This document shows positions 8,181-16,397 of a stretch of 64,000 nt of DNA, piece after piece. The notes beneath the pieces were generated by a model. The model ran no database searches. It worked only from the letters and a program-made list of their open reading frames with translations, and was not told where the DNA came from. Numbering within the stretch: position 1 is the stretch's first letter; each line of letters begins with the position of its first letter. Position numbers and translations under genes: made by a program. This stretch comes from CAZGZD01 sp964401915 (GTDB lineage: Bacteria > Patescibacteriota > Microgenomatia > UBA1406 > GWC2-37-13): the NCBI GenBank assembly GCA_964401915.1, contig CAYOAI010000002.1:14186-78185 (forward strand). Reading direction: 5' to 3'.

Positions 8181-10052
8181 ATGGCCGAACCAGGATTAAA
8201 AGATACCATAAGCCACGCATTTGTCGAAGGTAATCGCGGACCAAATGCATCTCAAGACTCGTATGATGCAGCAGCCCGTATTCGTATGGAGGCTGAGAAA
8301 AAAAATGCTGAAGAAGGGCTCAAAGTGACAGGGCTTACTGAGCCCACCAAAGAGGCGCTTAAGATCGCAGCTGAGGATGCCATTGGCCGCGGGCGCAAAG
8401 CAAATGGCGAGCGCAATAGATCAGGTGGCGAGGTGACAAGGAAAGCAGATGCAGATCGCGCCATTGATCTTGCTGTTGATTATGTGGATCGTGGGTACGA
8501 TGCTCTACCTGGTGCCCAAAAGTCACATGTACGAGCAGCTTTTATTGACCGGGCCAAGACAATACCTGCGCTGTCTGAGCGTCTTGCTACGGCCGGCATA
8601 AGCACCAATGAGTTTGCCGAGAAGATTTTGCGCGATCCATCGCTTCGCCAAGCGGTGAAAGATGTGCTTACGGGGATTGTAGATGCGGATATACCTGAGG
8701 AGATAGTAAGTGTGTTGGAAGCTGAGAAAAAAGCGCTTACTGATAAAAAAACAGCCCTCACCTCTGAGAAGACGACGACCGATACAGAACTTGGGCAGGT
8801 AGATACTGCTTTGCAGGATTATGAACCCGGAACAATTCCAGTTGCAGGAGCCCTTGGTGGAGCTGGTGCCCCAGGTGCCGAATATACCGCAATGGCAACT
8901 CTTAGATCTGACATTTCGAGCCATACACAACAAGCTGAAATATATCGATCTATAGCGCTTGGTCATCAGAGCCAACTTCAGAGCTTGCAGCAAGAGTTGC
9001 GAGATGCTCAAAGGAGAAGAGGAGGAGCTAGTCGACATCGGCCAGAGATGGATATTCAAGCTGATATTCGTGCTGCACAAGCGGATTTAACAGTTGCTGA
9101 GGCTAATTATAGTGCGCAAGCAACAGCACTTCAGGCGAAAACAGTTGAATTGCAGATTAAGATCGACAGAGAGGCCCAGCTCCGGGCTAAGCAAGCAGAG
9201 TTGAAGGGTCGCAGCAAGCAGCTAAAAGGCGAGATTGATGAGACCACAACCAAAGAATCCGCCAAAGAAACTGAATTCCGAGAAGCTCGAGCCAAGCGAG
9301 AGCAGTATGAGAGGCAATTTGTACAGAGCCTTGAAGGAGTATTTGCTGACGCCACAGATGCTTACTTTGGTCATCAAGTAGATCTTATGGTCAATGAGTT
9401 CCATCAAGATATGGAGAAGTTCGTGGCCGCCGAGAAAAACCAGCGAGAGCAAAGGATACTGGACTCCATCCGACAGCGTCACTTTCGCGATATGCGTGGG
9501 CCAAGCATTGGCGGCGGACTCAGGCGCCGGGGAATGCGCGTGAATGTGAGCCAGGTGCGAGAGGATTATCAGGAGCTTATGCAAAATGGTCCAGATCAGG
9601 CAGTGCGAGGGATTATAGATGGTGCAATCAGACAAGAGTTTCCCATTGCCCACAGACATGGTGCTGAAGCAGATACAGCAGTGCGAGAAGCGATTGCCGA
9701 TACCGCAATAGTCGATAAGGTCAAGCAACAATTTTTGGAGTCCACGACCAAGCTTTATATCACCACAGGCGGATTCCTCAGGCACCACGGAACAGTCAAT
9801 CCAGATGAGGTGCGCATGCTTCAGACCACAGACTGGGGTCGAGGTATGATAGAGAAAGGACTTGAAGGCAGGCAGGCCGATTTTGCAGAGATCAATAAAC
9901 TTATTGGAGAGGAAGTGATATCCCCAGGAGGACGACTTACTGAGTGGTTTAGCAAGCTTTCGTGGCCGATGGTAGCACTCTTGTCGCTTCTTACTTTTGG
10001 AGGACTTAAAGTCGGAGGACTGGGAGCAGCAGTATCCATTGGCCGTACATAA
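8181..10052 (+). CDS. Large coiled-coil protein with C-terminal membrane anchor (module copy 2)
   Basis: A 623-residue Ala/Glu/Gln/Arg-rich protein with extended heptad-like helices (about residues 180-220, 265-400). No signal peptide is seen; a hydrophobic segment WPMVALLSLLTFGGLKVGGL near the very end looks like a tail anchor. It is a diverged paralog of the product of 3692-5683 and, like it, follows a ~110-aa partner gene. A Gly-rich GGGLRRRGMRVNVSQ stretch near residue 440 corresponds to the basic patch of copy 1. It could form filaments or a membrane-attached scaffold, but nothing in the sequence names an activity. Confidence 0.85.
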   Translation: MAEPGLKDTISHAFVEGNRGPNASQDSYDAAARIRMEAEKKNAEEGLKVTGLTEPTKEALKIAAEDAIGRGRKANGERNRSGGEVTRKADADRAIDLAVDYVDRGYDALPGAQKSHVRAAFIDRAKTIPALSERLATAGISTNEFAEKILRDPSLRQAVKDVLTGIVDADIPEEIVSVLEAEKKALTDKKTALTSEKTTTDTELGQVDTALQDYEPGTIPVAGALGGAGAPGAEYTAMATLRSDISSHTQQAEIYRSIALGHQSQLQSLQQELRDAQRRRGGASRHRPEMDIQADIRAAQADLTVAEANYSAQATALQAKTVELQIKIDREAQLRAKQAELKGRSKQLKGEIDETTTKESAKETEFREARAKREQYERQFVQSLEGVFADATDAYFGHQVDLMVNEFHQDMEKFVAAEKNQREQRILDSIRQRHFRDMRGPSIGGGLRRRGMRVNVSQVREDYQELMQNGPDQAVRGIIDGAIRQEFPIAHRHGAEADTAVREAIADTAIVDKVKQQFLESTTKLYITTGGFLRHHGTVNPDEVRMLQTTDWGRGMIEKGLEGRQADFAEINKLIGEEVISPGGRLTEWFSKLSWPMVALLSLLTFGGLKVGGLGAAVSIGRT

Positions 10053-10068
10053 TAATTATTTAAAAAAA

Positions 10069-11004
10069 ATGCCAGATTATAAAGAAGTTCCAATAGTCGA
10101 GCCCAAAGCGCCACAACCAGGTGCAGATCCACATCAGCCGGAAGCTCCCAAAAGCCCAGATGAGATACGAGCCGCGCAAGAGGCGGCTGAGCGGGGCCGC
10201 CCCGACGAAGCAATCCGTACTATGGCGGGTGAAGACGGAGACCAACAGGCAGATCATGGGCAACACAACCCAAATGCAGGTCATGAGCCTCAAGACAAAG
10301 TAGTGGGCGATATTCAGGTGGATCCAGCAAATGACGAATTTTCCAGGAGTTCTGAGCAATTCCCAGGCCATACTTCACAAGACAAAGGTAAAAAGGATAA
10401 TGCGCAAATATTTCAGGAATCAATGGTATGGATGAATGAGTTTCCTGAAAATGTGAACCTGCAGATTGCAGCACTTTCCCAACACGCAGCCGCGGAGAAT
10501 TTCACTCCGGCCCAAGTCCGAGATGAGCTTGCCAAGATAGTAAACCACAACAAACTACCTCTTTCCCAAAAACAGGGAGAGCTTTTGTTTGGTGATGAGT
10601 ATGTGGAATTTTTGGCTTCAGGTGGGCCGGGCGAGGTGATGGCATCTGCGCTGCAAGATCATCAACCTTCAGAGACTAAGATAGAGGATTTTGTAGCTGG
10701 GAAGACGCCTGAAGAGTTGGAGCAGGTGCGGCAACAAGCAGCTCAGACACTTGAGGCAGGACTTAAAGCGGATGGAGATAAGATGTCGCCTGAGGAGAGA
10801 CAGGAAGCCGAGGGAATACTTGAGGGGCTTAAAAAAGATCCGAATAGGCGTGTTCAGGATGAAAAGCCTGGATTTAAGAGTGTAGGTCGCCATATGAAGG
10901 TAGCATGGCGTGAAGCTCGCAAGCATTCCAAATACGCAGTATTTACTCCCTTTGCATTTGCCGGACTTCTGGCATATCGAGCCTTCAAGTCAGTAACCAC
11001 ATAA
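10069..11004 (+). CDS. Pro/Gln-rich protein with C-terminal membrane anchor
   Basis: I place the start at the ATG at 10069 (MPDYKEVPIVEPKAP), 16 nt after the upstream stop; an in-frame ATG at 9997 would overlap the upstream gene by 56 nt and gives an unlikely N-terminus. The 311-residue product begins with ~120 low-complexity residues rich in Pro, Gln, Asp and His, continues with a helical domain (WMNEFPENVNLQIAALSQHAA..., QVRDELAKIVNHNKLPLSQ) and ends with one hydrophobic segment (YAVFTPFAFAGLLAYRAF). It is the third tail-anchored protein of this region and is probably co-transcribed with 7833-10052. Family unknown. Confidence 0.75.
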   Translation: MPDYKEVPIVEPKAPQPGADPHQPEAPKSPDEIRAAQEAAERGRPDEAIRTMAGEDGDQQADHGQHNPNAGHEPQDKVVGDIQVDPANDEFSRSSEQFPGHTSQDKGKKDNAQIFQESMVWMNEFPENVNLQIAALSQHAAAENFTPAQVRDELAKIVNHNKLPLSQKQGELLFGDEYVEFLASGGPGEVMASALQDHQPSETKIEDFVAGKTPEELEQVRQQAAQTLEAGLKADGDKMSPEERQEAEGILEGLKKDPNRRVQDEKPGFKSVGRHMKVAWREARKHSKYAVFTPFAFAGLLAYRAFKSVTT

Positions 11005-11025
11005 ACCCCCACACTAACCTTTCAA
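11005..11025. repeat. 21-bp inverted repeat, left arm, flanking a GIY-YIG gene
   Basis: Begins ACCCCCACACTAACC. Its exact reverse complement is at 11274-11294; all 21 positions match. The arm lies right after the stop codon of the upstream gene and 2 nt before the GIY-YIG start codon. Confidence 0.95.
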
Positions 11026-11027
11026 TT

Positions 11028-11285
11028 ATGTTCTACGTCTATGTCTTAAGGAGTAAGAAGGACGGCAATCTCTATACTGGTTCAACAAATAACTTAAAGC
11101 GGAGATTTAAAGAACATAGTGATGGAACAGTATTCTCAACAAAACACAGGCGTCCATTTGAACTACTATACTACGAAGCCTATAGAGTAGAAAAAGATGC
11201 GAGAATAAGAGAGCATAATCTCAAACTGAGAAGTCGAGCGTTCACAGGACTTAAGAAGCGATTAATTGAAAGTTTGAAAGGTTAG
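11028..11285 (+). CDS. GIY-YIG family nuclease (YhbQ/UPF0213-like)
   Basis: An 85-residue single-domain protein, the usual length for stand-alone GIY-YIG proteins of the YhbQ type. The two hallmark strands are YVYVLRS (3-9) and LYTGST (15-20); LKRRFKEH (23-30) carries the conserved Arg and His, and the C-terminal half has the typical LLYYEAY and DARIREHNLK stretches. GIY-YIG domains cut DNA and occur in repair enzymes and homing endonucleases. The gene is enclosed by a 21-bp perfect inverted repeat, and its stop codon lies inside the right arm, so gene and arms appear to form one ~290-bp unit. Confidence 0.9.
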   Translation: MFYVYVLRSKKDGNLYTGSTNNLKRRFKEHSDGTVFSTKHRRPFELLYYEAYRVEKDARIREHNLKLRSRAFTGLKKRLIESLKG

Positions 11286-11294
11286 TGTGGGGGT
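11274..11294. repeat. 21-bp inverted repeat, right arm
   Basis: Begins TTGAAAGGTTAGTG. Perfect reverse complement of 11005-11025; contains the TAG stop of the GIY-YIG gene at 11283-11285. The next gene, on the other strand, ends 4 nt away. Confidence 0.95.
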
Positions 11295-11297
11295 AAA

Positions 11298-11516
11298 TCA
11301 CTCTTGTTCGACTCCCAAGAGTCGCTCCACGACCTCTTTTTTGTAGCGACGGTCGCCACGAGAGTTGATACGGATTGCCGGAAGCTTGCCGCGCTTGCCC
11401 CAGCGCTTTATGGTAAGTGGGGATACTCGGAGGAGGTCGGCTACTTCGCGGATTGTCATAAGATCTGGTAGATCATCGAGTGATACTTTTGCATTTCTTT
11501 TGAGTGAGTCCGACAT
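11298..11516 (-). CDS. Small helix-turn-helix DNA-binding protein (excisionase/MerR-type)
   Basis: A 72-residue protein with the pattern of excisionase-family (HTH_17) domains: MTIREVADLLRVSPLTIKRW (about residues 20-39), a wing with KRGKLPAIRIN, and RRYKKEVVERLL. It would bind DNA as a small regulator or recombination directionality factor. It lies next to the inverted-repeat-bracketed GIY-YIG unit, in convergent orientation, but has its own strong promoter with a -10 box 7 nt before the ATG, so the message is probably leaderless. Confidence 0.85.
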   Translation of the reverse strand: MSDSLKRNAKVSLDDLPDLMTIREVADLLRVSPLTIKRWGKRGKLPAIRINSRGDRRYKKEVVERLLGVEQE

Positions 11517-11523
11517 GGTCTGC

Positions 11524-11552
11524 AGTATATACCACTACTTTCTATGTGTCAA
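11524..11552 (-). promoter_or_regulatory. Sigma-70-type promoter of the small HTH gene
   Basis: On the minus strand: TTGACA (11547-11552), 17-nt spacer, TATACT (11524-11529). The -10 box ends 7 nt before the ATG at 11516, placing the expected transcription start on the start codon. Confidence 0.85.
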
Positions 11553-11580
11553 GCAGAATATGAAGCCCCAAATAACTCGA

Positions 11581-11720
11581 TCCCTGTATCCTGTATCTTG
11601 TAACTTATATCCCAAGGATCAAAAATATGTTTAGATTTCTCTTGCGCTGTGAATTTTAAGCTATGTGTTACAGGTTTCAAGTTTTGGGTTACAGGGTTCG
11701 TGATTTGAGAGATACATCGG
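11581..11720. repeat. TGTAAC/TGTATC repeat cluster, family B
   Basis: The left part reads CCTGTATCCTGTATCTTG and TAACTTATATCCCAAGGAT. The right part has the inverted-type pieces GTGTTACAGG and TTGGGTTACAGGG. Related pieces occur near 15299, 15690, 17245 and 59083. The 261-nt gap 11517-11777 holds this, the HTH promoter and a TTGACA (11723-11728) / GATAAT (11744-11749) pair that may serve the next gene. Confidence 0.65.
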
Positions 11721-11777
11721 GGTTGACATTGAGGGTGAAGTTCGATAATCTGATGATAATATTATATATACATATAT

Positions 11778-13880
11778 ATGGCCACTCATTTGCCCAAGTC
11801 CCGAGCCAAGCATACAGAAAAAAAGAAAAAGCCACTTCTTCGCCGTCTCGCATCCGACAATCGAGTCAAGGGATTTTTCATAGTGCTTTCGGTATTTCTA
11901 GTGGTAGTCGGACTTTTTGCCATTCAGAAGCAACAGATATATAAGTCAGAAGCATCAGATAATTACGGCGATAAGCCTACATATAGTGTTAGCTGTTCCG
12001 GACATACATTAACTATCACTGGTTTAACAGCGGAAGAGCTTCACTCATCAACTCTTCAAGGCGGTTTTTGGCAAATGGCCTTTTATAATCCGGGTGACGG
12101 ATTATCAAATAAATGTGATAGTGTGGATAGGAATACCATTGAACCAAGATTTCATGACGGCAAAACGGTAATGTGCAGAGGAACGCCAGAATTAGGAAGT
12201 CATTCATATTCCGTGGATCTTAACTCCAATTTATTTCGTGATGTAGTTAGTGCAAATGGAAATGTAAATGTTGCTATAAGAGCATGGAAAAATCGTCCAT
12301 GGGTACAGGGCGATGCTCAGTCTCCAAGGGGGGAGCCGCAAACCGCAACTCATTGCAGATCCGACGTTCCCACTGGCGGAGGTGGAGGGTCGGGTAGTGG
12401 AGATCGTGGAGATGCTTGTAATTTAACAACTCGAAAATGTAAGTCTAATCTTACATGTTTTGGCTATCATGGCGCGAATGACCTTGGAGTTTGTGCTACG
12501 TCAAGTGACACTACAGGAGGAAGTGATGGGCCATCTGGTAAAGATTCAAATGCTGGCAAGGCCTGCACAAGTAGCACAGGAAAGTCGGGAATTTGTTGGG
12601 ATACGAGTAAAGATCATAATTGTTCTCAAGCTTTTGGTGGAAAAGGTTCTCTCCGAACTGGGCGATGTCCTGGTCCCGCCAAAGTACAGTGTTGTGTCAA
12701 TACTGGTGCGGATCCTGCAACAGGAGGAAGTGATGGGAATGGATTGCCACCTGGGCCAGCCACAGGGAGTGTGGGCACAACTGGTGATCAGATCAACTCA
12801 GGTGGTGGTAGTGCAAGCCATGCTCCAGCAGGTAAGACTTCGGCCAACTGTTCTATATCTCAGAAGCCAAGTTCAATCACTCCATCAGGTACTGTCAAGC
12901 CTGGTAGCAAGACGCTCAGATGGAGCGCAGTATCAAAGGTGACCAAGTACAAGGTGACAGTAAATAGCACAGCCCGCGACGTCACCGGCACATCAATGCC
13001 GCTTACCGTAAAGGATAAAAAGACATACAATATCAAAGTGCAGGCCTATATCTGCGGCAAGGCAGGGAATGCAAAGACAGCCACCATAAAAGGTGATGTG
13101 AACAAGGGCGGCACGCCGACCGGTGGAGCCTGTAAAGCAGAAGGTACACAATGCGGACTGCATGGTGGGTCAAATCCAGGCTCTCAGTGTTGTTCCAAGG
13201 TGTGTATTGATAATAAGTGTGCGGCAGAAGGTACGCCTACTGCAGAGCCGACAGACACGCCCATCGCATCTATTGAAGCATCGCTCAAGATCAGCCTCAG
13301 GTTCCAAGGTCTCAATTCCACGTCTTCCAAAAAGTTCTTAAGTGAGAAGACGCGAGTCACCCTTGTACATACGCCATCAAATACTGTATTTGAGCCGAAG
13401 ACTGTCGATTTTCGCATAGTGGATGCTCTTCGTTGGGAGGGTGAGGCTCGCTTCGCAGGCGTCGCATCAGGGAGCGGCTACTTAGTCGCGATCAAAGGCC
13501 CACAGCACGTGCAGCGGCTTATCTGTGATGATCAACCTGCTGAGACTTCGGGCTCGATAGGTGGCCTCTATAAATGTGAGCGTGACGGGGATGATCATCA
13601 GATTGGTGGGATCACGCTTGGGCGAGGTGCAAATATACTTGATTTTGACGGAATTACTCAGTTTGCTGGTGATCTACCTGAGCAGGATGGAGTGATAGAC
13701 TCGCTTGATCTGGCGAATGTCCGCCAGTCGCTTGGCTCGACTGAGTCGGATGCTCTTGAGATGGCCGACCTGAACCTCGATGGAGTGGTGAATACGGCAG
13801 ATTTCTCCCTCGTCATACAAGGGCTTGAGAGGTATCGTGCGGATGAGAATTACACTGGAGTACAATTAGAAGAAGAGTGA
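11778..13880 (+). CDS. Large surface protein with C-terminal dockerin
   Basis: A 700-residue exported protein. Residues about 35-58 are a membrane segment followed by QKQQIYKSEASD, an anchor motif shared with two other proteins here. Then come a beta-rich domain, Gly/Ser-rich linkers, two Cys-rich segments (about 205-320), an FN3-like domain (about 365-435), a compact six-cysteine knot-like motif (CKAEGTQC...CCSKVC), and a beta domain. The end (about 620-690) is a type I dockerin: DLNLDGVVNTAD is a full calcium loop, while the first loop has lost its first Asp. Dockerins bind cohesins; cohesin-like proteins are encoded by the next two genes. The partner pairing is inference. Confidence 0.85.
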   Translation: MATHLPKSRAKHTEKKKKPLLRRLASDNRVKGFFIVLSVFLVVVGLFAIQKQQIYKSEASDNYGDKPTYSVSCSGHTLTITGLTAEELHSSTLQGGFWQMAFYNPGDGLSNKCDSVDRNTIEPRFHDGKTVMCRGTPELGSHSYSVDLNSNLFRDVVSANGNVNVAIRAWKNRPWVQGDAQSPRGEPQTATHCRSDVPTGGGGGSGSGDRGDACNLTTRKCKSNLTCFGYHGANDLGVCATSSDTTGGSDGPSGKDSNAGKACTSSTGKSGICWDTSKDHNCSQAFGGKGSLRTGRCPGPAKVQCCVNTGADPATGGSDGNGLPPGPATGSVGTTGDQINSGGGSASHAPAGKTSANCSISQKPSSITPSGTVKPGSKTLRWSAVSKVTKYKVTVNSTARDVTGTSMPLTVKDKKTYNIKVQAYICGKAGNAKTATIKGDVNKGGTPTGGACKAEGTQCGLHGGSNPGSQCCSKVCIDNKCAAEGTPTAEPTDTPIASIEASLKISLRFQGLNSTSSKKFLSEKTRVTLVHTPSNTVFEPKTVDFRIVDALRWEGEARFAGVASGSGYLVAIKGPQHVQRLICDDQPAETSGSIGGLYKCERDGDDHQIGGITLGRGANILDFDGITQFAGDLPEQDGVIDSLDLANVRQSLGSTESDALEMADLNLDGVVNTADFSLVIQGLERYRADENYTGVQLEEE

Positions 13881-13896
13881 TAATTCAAATTTCAAT

Positions 13897-14535
13897 ATGA
13901 ATAATTCAGACACACACATATCGCACCAGACAGGGAGCCGTATAGGGCTCTATGCCTTTATATCAGTACTTATCGTGATTTTGGGATTTGGGGTATATGT
14001 GTATCGCGCTAAGCTCGCCACGGAGAAGTCCGCGTACAAACCAGTGCCGACTGATGTAGTCTCGACCCCTCCACCTCTTAAAAAAGTCGCGGCAGCTATT
14101 ACAAAGATCGACAAAGGCGCATTTACGATCGTATTTGGAAGCGGCGCAAGTCGAGTACCAGTAGGGCGCCAGGTGAGCTTTTTGGTGAGCGTGGATTCTG
14201 AAGAGTATGATATCGTGGCGTATGATGTGCTTTTTGGCTATGACGGGGCTGGGCTATCCTATGTGGGTGCGACATCGTCAATTGGGGATTTTAGAATTCT
14301 GCCTCGTGATGCAAAGGGTTATGTCACGGTGACAGGTTATAAAGAAATTAACAGCAAGACACAATCTATATTTGGTGGAGATCAGCTCTTTGCCATTACA
14401 TTTGCAGCCCGTAAAAAAGGTAAATATAAAGTGTATATCTCGCCGAAGCAAGGTGTCGAGACGACAAAGTTGATAGATATCAAAAAGACAGTCGTCAGAC
14501 CCAAAGTCGCCGAGATAAGTGTTGAAATTTATTGA
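13897..14535 (+). CDS. Membrane-anchored cohesin-like protein
   Basis: A 212-residue protein with one N-terminal membrane segment (IGLYAFISVLIVILGFGVYVY, about 17-37), a Pro-rich linker and one beta-sandwich domain from about residue 70 to 190. The domain has the cohesin outline: VPVGRQVSFLVSV early, AYDVLFGYDGAGLSYVGA in the middle, and QLFAITFAAR with KGKYKVYI late. Cohesins bind dockerins or form other cell-surface contacts. The gene lies 16 nt after the dockerin gene and 13 nt before the next cohesin gene, forming a three-gene operon. Confidence 0.75.
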   Translation: MNNSDTHISHQTGSRIGLYAFISVLIVILGFGVYVYRAKLATEKSAYKPVPTDVVSTPPPLKKVAAAITKIDKGAFTIVFGSGASRVPVGRQVSFLVSVDSEEYDIVAYDVLFGYDGAGLSYVGATSSIGDFRILPRDAKGYVTVTGYKEINSKTQSIFGGDQLFAITFAARKKGKYKVYISPKQGVETTKLIDIKKTVVRPKVAEISVEIY

Positions 14536-14548
14536 TAAATAATAGAGA

Positions 14549-15298
14549 ATGAGAGCAATGCAGAAAGTATATATACACGTTCTATTCATATTCTTTGCAG
14601 TTTTTGCATTTGGGGCTTTGGCGCAGTCTGCGCATGCTGCTTCTTTGGATTTTGATCCCACCTCTGTCACCGCCAATGTAGACGGCACATTCAGCGTAAA
14701 GGTGACGATTGACACAGGAAGCGATAAGTCGCCAAGCTCGACTGTGATCGTAAGCTACGATAGCGAGATTATTGAGCCCGTATCTGCGGCAAATGGTACC
14801 TTTTTCGCTGATAGTACAGACGATGAGGATACGTCTGGTCGGGTGAGCTTTTTTGGATTCAACAACGATCCTGAAGCAGCCAAGTCGGGAAAAGGCACAG
14901 TCGCCACAATCACCTTTAAAGGGGTCAAAGAAGGCACGTCTAAGCTTGAGTTTATCTGCGACTCAAGCAATTCGTCAGATACATCTACAATCGAGAAGGA
15001 TGATATCGATGCTACCAACATCATAAGCTGTGGCCAGAATGGCACAGCCAGTGTCACGATTGGCGCCGCATCAGATACCACAGATACCGACGGAGATGGA
15101 ATTCCAGACACCACAGACACTGATGCGAATGGGGATGGAGTCACAGACAGTACAGCATCGGGAGCTCTGGCGGATCCTGATACATCGACTGTGTCAGCGC
15201 TTCCTCGTACTGGTACGCTTGATAATATAGCCAAGTTTGCACTGCCAGGAATATTTTTTATTGGAATCGGAGTTGCATTAAAATTATTTCTCTTGTAA
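14549..15298 (+). CDS. Cohesin-domain surface protein with LPRTG sorting-type end
   Basis: A 249-residue protein. A signal peptide ends near AQSAHA-AS (about residue 30). A cohesin-like domain follows (about 32-168: GTFSVKVTIDTGS, VSYDSEIIEPVSA, GTVATITFKG, GTSKLEF). Then a calcium-binding, thrombospondin-type-3-like stretch, DTDGDGIPDTTDTDANGDG, and a C-terminal LPRTG followed by a membrane segment. LPxTG is the sortase recognition motif, but the tail ends LKLFLL without the usual positive charges, so it may simply be membrane-held. The start may be the ATG at 14549 or 14558. No sortase gene is in the window. Confidence 0.8.
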   Translation: MRAMQKVYIHVLFIFFAVFAFGALAQSAHAASLDFDPTSVTANVDGTFSVKVTIDTGSDKSPSSTVIVSYDSEIIEPVSAANGTFFADSTDDEDTSGRVSFFGFNNDPEAAKSGKGTVATITFKGVKEGTSKLEFICDSSNSSDTSTIEKDDIDATNIISCGQNGTASVTIGAASDTTDTDGDGIPDTTDTDANGDGVTDSTASGALADPDTSTVSALPRTGTLDNIAKFALPGIFFIGIGVALKLFLL

Positions 15299-15325
15299 TT
15301 CGTAGTATGTATCATGTAACCCAAG

Positions 15326-15676
15326 ATGGAGAAAAACAGATATCATCAAGAGCTAAAGAGACTAATAGATGAATATGTGAATTTTGTGTATGATGTAACC
15401 ACAAAATTTCCAAAAGAAGAACTATTTGGAGTTGTTTCTCAATTTAGAAGGTCGGGGCTATCCGTAGCTCTAAATTACATAGAGGGGTATGCGAGAAATA
15501 GAAAGGCGCACTTAAAGAATTTTCTTGAAATTGCATACGGATCATTGCAGGAAAGCAAGTATCTGGTTGAATTTAGTTATAAAAGAAGTTATATTACACA
15601 GAAAGAATTTGAAAAAGGAAAAGAATTGTCTGAAAATATTGGTAAGATGTTGTGGGGGATTATTTCTAAGCTATAA
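15326..15676 (+). CDS. Four-helix bundle protein (23S rRNA IVS-type family)
   Basis: A 116-residue all-helical protein with the features of the four-helix bundle family first found in 23S rRNA intervening sequences: KFPKEELFGVVSQFRRSGLSVALNYIEGYAR near residues 28-58 and a late LxESKYLxEFSYKRSYI stretch. Family members occur as scattered single genes of unknown role. Here the gene is flanked on both sides by family-B repeat pieces (TATCATGTAACCC upstream; GGTTATAGGATACAAGTTACAGG downstream), unlike the surface-protein genes it interrupts, which suggests it arrived as a mobile insertion. Confidence 0.85.
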   Translation: MEKNRYHQELKRLIDEYVNFVYDVTTKFPKEELFGVVSQFRRSGLSVALNYIEGYARNRKAHLKNFLEIAYGSLQESKYLVEFSYKRSYITQKEFEKGKELSENIGKMLWGIISKL

Positions 15677-15683
15677 TTAGCTC

Positions 15684-15745
15684 GAGAGACAAGTTATATG
15701 ATATAGAGATTGGGAAGTAGGTTATAGGATACAAGTTACAGGATT
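15684..15745. repeat. TGTAAC/TGTATC repeat cluster, family B, downstream of four-helix bundle gene
   Basis: Contains GACAAGTTATATGATA and AGGATACAAGTTACAGG. Partly complementary to the piece just upstream of the four-helix bundle gene (15301-15320), so the gene is loosely bracketed by inverted copies. Confidence 0.55.
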
Positions 15746-15756
15746 TGTGATTTTAT

Positions 15757-16359
15757 ATGGACAAACAAAAAAGCCTCAAAGTAGTCTCCATCGTCGTCGG
15801 GATCATATTGTCAGTCCTCGTCCTTATTGTTGGATTCGGACTGGTACAAAAGTATCTCACTCATGCTTCGACTAATCCATCAGATGTGACCGTGACTGAT
15901 ACGACTCAGAATTCGGCGACAATAAAGTGGACTACAGAAGAAGCCTCTCAGGGCAGGATCGAGTATGGTACATCTGCTACCTCTACTGGTCTTACAGTAC
16001 CCGAGGTATCCAGCACAAAAGATCACACAGTAAGCCTTACTCTCTTGTCATCGGCTACGACCTACTACTTCAACTTGTATATTGGAGACACCAAGTATGA
16101 CAATGGCGGAGTGCCCTGGCAGTTTACCACCAAGAGCACAAGCGTGGACTCACCCACATCGACCAATCCTACTCTCCCGATTCCATCAGCGACGCTTCCC
16201 GTTGCCCACCCATCGCCGAGTCCTACATCTGGAGTAGCAAAAGAAAAGCCAGCTGCATGTACGGAAAGCGATTGTACGGCGATCAAGCCACTTATTGGCA
16301 AAGGTTGTACCACAGCCGATTACAGCCGCTGCCTGCATAAAGTAACCCCGACTCCGTAA
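15757..16359 (+). CDS. FN3-domain surface protein with Cys-rich tail
   Basis: A 200-residue protein with a cytoplasmic basic N-terminus, one membrane segment (about 8-32), an FN3 domain of the kind found in surface enzymes (about 40-125: ATIKWTTEEASQGRIEYG, TTYYFNLYIG), a Pro/Ser/Thr linker and a C-terminal four-cysteine segment (CTESDC...GCTTADYSRC). The cysteines could form disulfides after export; DsbA and DsbB homologs are encoded elsewhere in the window. It probably belongs to the same surface cluster as the cohesin and dockerin genes. Specific function unknown. Confidence 0.8.
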   Translation: MDKQKSLKVVSIVVGIILSVLVLIVGFGLVQKYLTHASTNPSDVTVTDTTQNSATIKWTTEEASQGRIEYGTSATSTGLTVPEVSSTKDHTVSLTLLSSATTYYFNLYIGDTKYDNGGVPWQFTTKSTSVDSPTSTNPTLPIPSATLPVAHPSPSPTSGVAKEKPAACTESDCTAIKPLIGKGCTTADYSRCLHKVTPTP

Positions 16360-16397
16360 AATTGGAATTAAATAATTCCTCAGAAAATTATTCAAAA

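Noticed and set aside
9222..9788. Minus-strand open frame of 188 codons inside the coiled-coil gene
   Set aside because: Shadow of a helix-rich coding frame; no start signal or family resemblance.
16362..16397. Upstream TTG start for the Cys-rich surface protein
   Set aside because: The ATG at 16398 gives a normal basic start before the membrane segment; the added residues come from the gap.
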